A stretch of 64,000 nt of DNA, taken from contig CAVYXG010000001.1 in NCBI GenBank assembly GCA_963772375.1, forward strand, positions 1,798,001 to 1,862,000, in the 5' to 3' direction. The position numbers were made by a program, and so were the translations under genes. Every line of letters starts with the position of its first letter. Positions within the stretch are counted from its first letter, which is position 1. Below the pieces are notes generated by a model, which saw only the letters and a program-made list of their open reading frames with translations, was not told the DNA's origin and did no database searches. Positions 58,630 through 64,000 of the stretch are shown piece after piece. Origin of the DNA: DATBHM01 sp963772375 (GTDB taxonomy: Bacteria; Actinomycetota; UBA4738; JACQTL01).

Positions 58630-58983
58630 GCCTTCCCCCTCCGGGAATGCGCCGAATGCCGGACGAAATGGTCGACACACCAGGGCGTCGTCGTCTGCGA
58701 CCACATCAACAAGGGGATTCGCTCCCGCTCGGAGCAGCCCTGACGCTTCCCGTCGTCGAGAGATGCCTGCTCGACGACCCCATGGCCTTCCCACGCGTCC
58801 TCCTCGCCTGAAGTCCGGGGAAGCCGGACGACGCATCCATCAGGGCCCCGCGGGCGAATCGAGCGTACGCCGCACTCGAAGTCCCGGTCAATCTCGAGGT
58901 GATGACCGAACGGCCAATTCATGTCACCCGAGCCCATCACCCGGCTTCCGGGCGCAAACGTACCGGGAATCACGGCCAATGAC
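58630..58983 (-). other. 354-base non-coding region with a perfect inverted repeat (wbaP-type gene leader)
   Basis: No gene is supported here. It holds the promoter at 58862-58891, a leader of about 225 bases and, at 58752-58778, a perfect hairpin: 9-bp arms GTCGTCGAG/CTCGACGAC around a 9-base loop. A further short hairpin (CCCGG-CTT-CCGGG, 58940-58952) lies just after the end of the Ppx-type gene. No known riboswitch consensus was matched by eye. Confidence 0.6.
58862..58891 (-). promoter_or_regulatory. Promoter of the WbaP-type gene
   Basis: On the minus strand TTGACC (58886-58891) and TACGCT (58862-58867) are 18 bases apart; the -10 fits TANNNT. Start near 58855. Confidence 0.55.
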
Positions 58984-60387
58984 CTACCTCACGAGCAGTT
59001 GGAATGCGAGACCGTCCAGGATGTCGGTTTCCGAGACCACGACCTCGTGGAATCCGAGGGCCCGCATGGCGTGAATCAGGATGACGGCTCCGGCCACGAT
59101 CACATCTGCACGGCCCGGCACCATGACCGGGAGCGCGATGCGTTCCTCGGCCGTCATCCCTGCCAGCCGCTCCATCGCCCGCTCGGCGTCCTCCACGGTC
59201 AGCGTGGACCGGTGGATCCGGTCCGGATCGTAGGTGTCCAGCCCGAGGGCGACCGCCTGCACCGTCGTCGCCGTGCCCGCCACCGCCACGAACGTGCGAG
59301 CGTGTCGAGCCCACTCCGGGACATCCGACAGCACGGCATCCACCTCGTGTTCGATGCGGTCGAGGTCGTTCCGCGTCGGCGGATCGGCCGGAGCCACCCG
59401 CTCCGTCATCCGGACGCTGCCCATCTGTGTCGAGATGGCCTCCCTCGGCTCGTCGTCTCCCACGACGAACTCCGTCGATCCCCCGCCGATGTCCATGACC
59501 AGGAACGGCCCGGGCCGGTCCAGCGTCCTGGTGGCCCCGACGAACGACAACCCCGCCTCCTCCTCACCGGCGATGACCTCCATGTCGACGCCGGTCGCCT
59601 CGCGAATGCCCTCCCCGAGCTCGTTGCGATTGTCCGCGTCGCGAACCGCGCTGGTGGCCGCGACCCTCGAGTTGGTCGTCCCCAGCGCCGCAGCTTTCCG
59701 GCCGAACCGGCCGAGGATCTCCAGCGACGCCCGCAGCGACTCCGGGTCGATCCGGCCGCGCTCGTCGACCCCCTTGCCCAGGCGGGTGACGACCGTGTCC
59801 CGGCACACGTCCAGGAGCGGCTCGTCGCCACCGGTTGCCGGATGCGCCACGAGCAAACGAACCGTGTTCGACCCGATGTCGAACGCCGCGACCCGCCCGG
59901 AACGGGGCTCGTCGGGATGCACCGGCGAGACGGCCGCAGCCACCACCCGCCCGATCGGGTCGTCTCCCCCGGCCAGGTGGTTCGCGTAGTGCGCGTGCAG
60001 GCACTTCACGCCCGTCCGGGTCCCGCCGACCCCGCCCCACGCCCCCGCCGGCGGGTGCTCGCGGGCCCGCTCGCTCGCGTACTCGGCGTGCGCGCGTTCG
60101 ACCGACTCCCGGAACGAGTCGTCGTGGTCGAACCGTTCGTTCAGTCGGCCGATCTCGCCGGTGGACTCGAGCCGCGACACCGCCTTCACAGCCTGCGGGC
60201 ACGTCAGCCAGAACAGCGTCGGGAACGGGTTCCCGCCGGGGTCGACCGGGTGGTTGCGGATGACGAGCGGGTGCGTTCCGGCGGGGCCCGGCTCGACGCA
60301 TCGCGCGGCGACCTCGAAAGAGGTCGTGGGCTCGCGGCCGAGCTGGCGCGCGACGGCGTCGCGCTCGACGGCCGACAGGACGGTCAA
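58984..60387 (-). CDS. ppx: DUF501 - exopolyphosphatase (Ppx/GppA) fusion protein
   Basis: A 467-residue fusion. Residues 1 to about 160 are DUF501: FPTLFWLTCPQAVKAVSRLE and GGTRTGVKCLHAHYANHLAG, landmarks of this actinobacterial family. Residues about 165-467 are a short Ppx/GppA phosphatase: AAFDIGSNTVRLLVA (phosphate 1), FLVMDIGGGSTEFVVG (phosphate 2), FVAVAGTATTVQAVALGL (adenosine region) and LPVMVPGRADVIVAGAVIL. In many Actinomycetota these are two adjacent genes after eno and ftsB; here the frame is continuous. Start is a TTG at 60387, 28 bases after the S1-domain gene. It hydrolyses polyphosphate or pppGpp; the DUF501 part has no assigned role. Confidence 0.88.
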   Translation of the reverse strand: MTVLSAVERDAVARQLGREPTTSFEVAARCVEPGPAGTHPLVIRNHPVDPGGNPFPTLFWLTCPQAVKAVSRLESTGEIGRLNERFDHDDSFRESVERAHAEYASERAREHPPAGAWGGVGGTRTGVKCLHAHYANHLAGGDDPIGRVVAAAVSPVHPDEPRSGRVAAFDIGSNTVRLLVAHPATGGDEPLLDVCRDTVVTRLGKGVDERGRIDPESLRASLEILGRFGRKAAALGTTNSRVAATSAVRDADNRNELGEGIREATGVDMEVIAGEEEAGLSFVGATRTLDRPGPFLVMDIGGGSTEFVVGDDEPREAISTQMGSVRMTERVAPADPPTRNDLDRIEHEVDAVLSDVPEWARHARTFVAVAGTATTVQAVALGLDTYDPDRIHRSTLTVEDAERAMERLAGMTAEERIALPVMVPGRADVIVAGAVILIHAMRALGFHEVVVSETDILDGLAFQLLVR

Positions 60388-60415
60388 CGCACGAGGGGCC
60401 TCAGCGAAGGCCGGC

Positions 60416-60793
60416 TCAGCGGCGCTTGTGGTCCAGCGACCGCCGGTACTCGACCTGGCGCTCGTCGCTCGAGCGGAGGAACTTCTTCAGCTTCTGCTCG
60501 AACTCCGGATCGGACCCGCGCCGGCGCTCGATGCGCGGCTGGGGATCCTGCAGGGCCTTGATCGAAAGGTCGATCTTGCCGTCGTCCTTGATGGTGAGGA
60601 CCTTGGCCTGGACGACGTCGCTCTCGCGAAGGTGGTCGTGGACGTCCCTCACGTAGTTGCGGTCGATCTCGCTGATGTGGACCAGTCCGACGCGACCGCC
60701 TTCGAGCTGGAGGAACGCCCCGTACGGGGTGATGCGCTGCACGGTCCCCTCCACGACCGCGCCGACCTCGATGTCTGCGATGTCCGGTACCAC
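60416..60793 (-). CDS. S1 RNA-binding domain protein
   Basis: A 125-residue protein. The first 75 residues are a single S1 domain: VGAVVEGTVQRITPYGAFLQ, GRVGLVHISEIDRNYVRDVH, VVQAKVLTIKDDGKIDLSIK. The rest is a basic tail (RIERRRG, KFLRSSDERQVEYRRSLDHK). It resembles YabR/general stress protein 13, which in Firmicutes also follows divIC/ftsB. GTG at 60793 with GGGGAG ten bases upstream. It is co-directional with ftsB above and the Ppx fusion below, so one transcript is likely. Confidence 0.88.
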   Translation of the reverse strand: MVPDIADIEVGAVVEGTVQRITPYGAFLQLEGGRVGLVHISEIDRNYVRDVHDHLRESDVVQAKVLTIKDDGKIDLSIKALQDPQPRIERRRGSDPEFEQKLKKFLRSSDERQVEYRRSLDHKRR

Positions 60794-60941
60794 CTTTCCG
60801 CTGCTCCCCGGGGGTCTCCGGCGCCCGTCGCGCCCGAGTCCCCGGCCGGGGACGGCCAGTCTCCCACCCCCCCGAAAACGCCGTCAATATGCAACTTCGC
60901 ACGGACGCCGATCCGACCTGGACGCCGCCTGGAGAAGACGG

Positions 60942-61289
60942 TCAGCAGACCGGTGCGCCGGCCTGGCCGTGCTTGGGGACGACGACGAACGGGATCTCCC
61001 CGGGCTTGATCATCCCGAGGCACTCGCGGGCGAACCGCTCGACGTACTCGGGGTTCCGCATCTGGGCGATGGAGTGGTCCAAGTCGGCGTTCTGCCGCTG
61101 CAGCTGCGTCACCTGCTGGTCGAGGATCCCGATCTGCGACCGCTCGTGGAGGTACGTGCGAAGCGGGTAGCTCGCCGCGAACAGCAGCGCCCCCACGACC
61201 AGCAGCAGCGCGAGCGCCCGGCCGGTGATGCGCCGCCGGCGCTGCTTGTCGGCCCGGGCCGCCCTGGTCACCGTCGTCGTCGCGCTCAC
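60942..61289 (-). CDS. ftsB: Septum formation initiator FtsB/DivIC
   Basis: A 115-residue cell-division protein: basic cytoplasmic N-terminus (ADKQRRRRITGR), one membrane span (ALALLLVVGALLFAASYPL, about 27-45), a coiled coil (SQIGILDQQVTQLQRQNADL) and the conserved MRNPEYVERFARECLGMIKP, ending at GEIPFVVVP. It acts with FtsL and FtsQ in the divisome. The GTG overlaps the eno stop by four bases, the actinobacterial eno-ftsB order. Confidence 0.92.
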   Translation of the reverse strand: MSATTTVTRAARADKQRRRRITGRALALLLVVGALLFAASYPLRTYLHERSQIGILDQQVTQLQRQNADLDHSIAQMRNPEYVERFARECLGMIKPGEIPFVVVPKHGQAGAPVC

Positions 61290-62569
61290 GCCGAACGTCT
61301 CCGGCGGAACGCCTCCCCGCCCGCGTACCGGGCGGTCTCCCCCAGCTCCTCCTCGATCCGGAGCAGCTGGTTGTACTTCGCGGTGCGCTCGCCCCGCGAC
61401 GGGGCGCCCGCCTTGATCTGGCCGGCGTTCGTCGCCACGACGAGGTCGGCGATCGTCGTGTCCTCGGTCTCGCCGCTGCGGTGCGAGACGACCACGCCGT
61501 ACGCGGACTCCTTGGCCATCCGGATGACGTCGAGCGTCTCGGTGAGCGTGCCGATCTGGTTCACCTTGACCAGGATCGCCGTCCCGACGCCGGCGTCGAT
61601 GCCCCTGCGGAGCCGATCGGGGTTCGTGACGAACACGTCGTCGCCGACGATCTGCACGCGATCCCCGACGGCCGCGGTGAGCGCCGCCCAGCCGTCCCAG
61701 TCGTCCTCGGCCAGGGGGTCCTCCAGCGACGCGATCGGATACTCGCCGACCAGGTCCTGCCAGTACGCCACCATGTCCGCGCTCGACCGTTCCTTGCCCT
61801 CGAGCCGGTACATGCCGTCGTCGAAGAACTCCGACGCCGCGGGGTCCATGGCGAACGACACCTCGTCGCCCGCCTCCAGCCCGGCCGCCCCGATCGCGCC
61901 CGTCAGCAGGTCGAGCGCCTCCCGCGCGGAGGCGATCGGCGGCGCGAACCCGCCCTCGTCCCCCACGCCGGACGACTTGCCCTTGGCCTTCAGCTCCGCG
62001 GCGAGGGCGTGGAAGATCTCGGCCCCCCACCGGAGTCCCTCGGAGAACGAGGCCGCCCCGTGCGGCGCCACCATGAACTCCTGCATCTCGAGCTCGTTGG
62101 TCGCGTGCACGCCGCCGTTCACGACGTTCATCAGGGGAACCGGCAGCAGGTGCGCGTTGGGGCCGCCCAGGTACCGGTACAGCGGCAGGCCGAGCGACTC
62201 GGCCGCGGCGTGGGCGACCGCCAGCGACACGCCCAGGATGGCGTTCGCCCCGAGCTTCGAGCGGTTCGCCGTGCCGTCGAGGTCGAGCAGGATCCGGTCG
62301 ACCTGACGCTGTTCGAGCGCGTCCTCGCCGGCGACGGCGGGACCGATCGTGTCGATCACGTTCTCGACGGCCGCCCGGACCCCGTTCCCGCCGAACCGGG
62401 CCGCATCGCCGTCCCGGAGCTCGACCGCCTCGTGCGCGCCGGTGGACGCCCCCGAGGGAACGGCGGCCCGCCCCAGGGAGCCGTCCTCGCAGACCACCTC
62501 GACCTCGACGGTGGGGTTGCCCCGCGAGTCGAGGACCTCGCGCGCCCACACGGACATGATCTCCGGCAT
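61286..62569 (-). CDS. eno: Enolase
   Basis: Interconverts 2-phosphoglycerate and phosphoenolpyruvate. The 427-residue length is normal. Motifs: REVLDSRGNPTVEVEVV, PSGASTGAHEAVELRDGD (substrate loop), PVPLMNVVNGGVHATNELEM, GDEGGFAPPI, SLEDPLAEDDWDGWAAL, VGDDVFVTN, VKVNQIGTLTETL and VVSHRSGETEDTTIADLVVA. ATG at 62569 reads MPEIMSVWAREV as in relatives; TAGAAT 10 bases upstream supports it. First gene of the eno-ftsB-S1-DUF501/ppx block. Confidence 0.97.
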   Translation of the reverse strand: MPEIMSVWAREVLDSRGNPTVEVEVVCEDGSLGRAAVPSGASTGAHEAVELRDGDAARFGGNGVRAAVENVIDTIGPAVAGEDALEQRQVDRILLDLDGTANRSKLGANAILGVSLAVAHAAAESLGLPLYRYLGGPNAHLLPVPLMNVVNGGVHATNELEMQEFMVAPHGAASFSEGLRWGAEIFHALAAELKAKGKSSGVGDEGGFAPPIASAREALDLLTGAIGAAGLEAGDEVSFAMDPAASEFFDDGMYRLEGKERSSADMVAYWQDLVGEYPIASLEDPLAEDDWDGWAALTAAVGDRVQIVGDDVFVTNPDRLRRGIDAGVGTAILVKVNQIGTLTETLDVIRMAKESAYGVVVSHRSGETEDTTIADLVVATNAGQIKAGAPSRGERTAKYNQLLRIEEELGETARYAGGEAFRRRRSA

Positions 62570-62579
62570 CGGTCCGGCG

Positions 62580-62585
62580 ATTCTA
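62580..62585 (-). promoter_or_regulatory. -10 box, leaderless promoter of eno
   Basis: On the minus strand TAGAAT lies 10 bases before the ATG at 62569; the gap has no good Shine-Dalgarno. Confidence 0.5.
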
Positions 62586-62611
62586 GACCCGAACCCGGGC
62601 GAATCCGGCAT

Positions 62612-63412
62612 CTACGACGCGACGTCCCGCCGGACGAAGGCCCACAGCGCGAGGCCGAGGAACAGCGCCGTGTAGATCGCGAACGTCACCAGCCCGAGCA
62701 CGAGGTCGGTGGCCGGGACCGGCGAGCGGAACAGGTCGACGAAGGCCAGCCACCGGTGGGTGATCAGGAACGGGTGGACGGCGTGGACGCTGTCCAGGTG
62801 GTCGAGGATCTCGCTGACGATCGCCACCGCGACCGGCACGATGGCCGCGCCGACCGGCGAATCGACCAGCACCGAGGCGAACATCCCGATCGCCGCGATC
62901 CCGCTCACGCCGGCCAACACGTAGCCGGCGGCCAGCACCATCCGCAGAACCACCTCGACGCTCGACAACGACGTGCCCGATAGCGAGGGCAGCGGCCCGA
63001 ACCCGAACGCCAGCCCGCCCCCGATCAGCCCGGCCACCATGAGCACCGCCAGCCCGAACGCCAGCGAGAACATCACGAACCCGTACTTCACGAGCACCAG
63101 CCGGACCCGTCCCACCGGCCGGACCAGCAGGTACCGGAGCGTGCCCGCCGACGCCTCCCCGGCCACCGAGTCGCCCGACAGCAGCCCCGCCCCGAGCGGC
63201 AGGAAGAACGGCTGCAGGATGGCGATGGACGCCAGCGGAACGAAGAACCCGTTGGTCAGCACCTGCGACAGGAACGCCGGCGCGCCCGCCCCGGCCGACC
63301 GGCCGGACAGCTTGACCGAGACCACCAGCAGGACCGACAGCGCGACCAGGCCGCCGGCCAGCACGTACGACCGGGGCCGGCGCAGCGCGCGGATCCACTC
63401 GACCCGGAACAC
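62612..63412 (-). CDS. ABC transporter permease
   Basis: A 266-residue ABC-2-type permease with six spans: VEWIRALRRPRSYVLAGGLV at the N-terminus, ILQPFFLPLGAGLLSGDSVA with the conserved EASAGTLRYLLVRPVGR helix, two central spans and a last span ending ALWAFVRRDVAS. The EASAGTLRYLL motif is typical of NatB-like exporters (ABC2_membrane). GTG at 63412 directly follows the stop of the ATPase gene with no gap. The cargo is unknown. It ends 42 bases before the start of eno. Confidence 0.9.
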   Translation of the reverse strand: MFRVEWIRALRRPRSYVLAGGLVALSVLLVVSVKLSGRSAGAGAPAFLSQVLTNGFFVPLASIAILQPFFLPLGAGLLSGDSVAGEASAGTLRYLLVRPVGRVRLVLVKYGFVMFSLAFGLAVLMVAGLIGGGLAFGFGPLPSLSGTSLSSVEVVLRMVLAAGYVLAGVSGIAAIGMFASVLVDSPVGAAIVPVAVAIVSEILDHLDSVHAVHPFLITHRWLAFVDLFRSPVPATDLVLGLVTFAIYTALFLGLALWAFVRRDVAS

Positions 63413-64000
63413 CTACCGTCCCCCCGGCCCGTCCGTGGAGGCCGGTCCGTCCGCACGGTGCGTGTCCCCCACGAGCTCCATGAACACGTCCTCCAGGCGT
63501 TCGTGCTCGGCGACCAGCTCGCTGACCTCGACTCCGGCCCCCACCAGGGCGGCGTTCATCGACCCGGCCGTCGCCGGCGGGGCCAGGCGGACCACCAGCC
63601 GGCCGTCCTCCTGCTCACCGTCCACCGTCGCCCCGGGGAGGCCCGCCAGCAGCGCACGCGCCGCCTCGCGATCGCCCACCTGCACCCGGAACCGGTTGCC
63701 CGACGGCCGGAGGTTGGACGGCGGGCCCTCGGCCACCAGCCGCCCCCGCACCAGCACGCCGACCGTGTCGCACATCGCCTCGACCTCCCACAGGAGGTGG
63801 CTCGACACGAACACCGTGGTTCCCTCGTCGGACAGCCGGCGGAGCAGCAGCCGGATCTCGCGCATGCCGGTGGGGTCGAGACCGTTCGTCGGCTCGTCCA
63901 GCACCAGGAGCCGCGGGGACCCGAGCAGCGCCGCCGCGATGCCGAGGCGCTGGCGCATGCCCTGGCTGTAGGCCTTCACCCGCTTGCCGGCGGCCCCCGA
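63413..64000 (-). CDS. ABC transporter ATP-binding protein, partial at window edge
   Basis: C-terminal about 195 residues of an ABC ATPase; the N-terminus with Walker A lies beyond base 64000. Visible: signature region KRVKAYSQGMRQRLGIAAAL (LSGGQ-type, here YSQGM), Walker B LLVLDEPTNGLDP, the H-loop TVFVSSHLLWEVEAMCD, and a C-terminal regulatory extension of the CcmA/NatA type ending EDVFMELVGD. The TAG stop abuts the permease GTG, so they form one exporter. Confidence 0.93.
   Translation of the reverse strand, partial: SGAAGKRVKAYSQGMRQRLGIAAALLGSPRLLVLDEPTNGLDPTGMREIRLLLRRLSDEGTTVFVSSHLLWEVEAMCDTVGVLVRGRLVAEGPPSNLRPSGNRFRVQVGDREAARALLAGLPGATVDGEQEDGRLVVRLAPPATAGSMNAALVGAGVEVSELVAEHERLEDVFMELVGDTHRADGPASTDGPGGR

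Noticed and set aside
58630..58860. Known riboswitch (for example cyclic di-GMP type) in the WbaP-type leader
   Set aside because: No GEMM, ydaO or other consensus core could be aligned by eye; only the hairpin is reported.
58940..58952. CCCGG-CTT-CCGGG hairpin as a terminator after the Ppx fusion
   Set aside because: A five-base stem without a following T-tract; too weak to call an intrinsic terminator.

Overview
The window is GC-rich DNA from an actinobacterium, probably an uncultured lineage. The evidence is the high GC, many GTG and TTG starts, the housekeeping block eno - ftsB - S1-domain gene - DUF501/Ppx at the right end, DUF4012 and WbpA/WecB-type sugar genes, and a recurrent promoter layout in which a TANNNT -10 box lies 6-10 bases before the start codon with no Shine-Dalgarno sequence. 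That layout is the signature of leaderless mRNAs, which are common in Actinomycetota. No rRNA, tRNA, CRISPR array or insertion sequence was found.

Almost everything from 1 to 58.6 kb concerns cell-surface polysaccharide. Left part (0-12.2 kb): a GT2, a PH-like protein, a VapBC-type toxin-antitoxin pair, a sugar epimerase and GT4, a DUF4012 protein, a secreted GH5-like protein and two large polytopic membrane proteins. System A (12.4-27.4 kb): UDP-GlcNAc 6-dehydrogenase, methyltransferase, Wzx flippase, Wzy/ligase, GT4, UDP-GlcNAc 2-epimerase, three more NAD-dependent epimerases, a WbuB-like GT4, a WecA/TagO-type initiating transferase and a Wzz/BY-kinase with a tyrosine-rich tail. The core of this cassette (13.7-20.3 kb) is less GC-rich than its surroundings, and five of its genes carry frameshifts. 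Two GH5-like paralogues sit at 7.5 and 27.5 kb on either side of it.

Middle part (27.5-41.2 kb): GH5-like protein, GT2, an alkaline-phosphatase-superfamily protein, a secreted cyclophilin, a methyltransferase, two tandemly duplicated secreted beta-propeller proteins (one truncated) and two GH26-like secreted hydrolases.

System B (41.2-58.6 kb, all minus strand): WbaP-type initiating transferase, a Wzz protein with a degenerate (pseudo)kinase domain, a third GH26-like protein, then a tight, mostly overlapping operon of propeller/LamG surface protein - PAP2 - Alg14-like - Alg13-like fused to a sulfotransferase - GT2 - Wzy/ligase - Wzx flippase fused to a second sulfotransferase - APH-fold kinase. 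The window therefore appears to hold two complete Wzx/Wzy pathways, of which B looks dedicated to a sulfated polymer. The two sulfotransferase fusions, one to the glycosyltransferase and one to the flippase, are the most unusual feature.

Right end (59-64 kb): DUF501-Ppx fusion, S1-domain protein, FtsB, enolase and an ABC exporter cut by the window edge.
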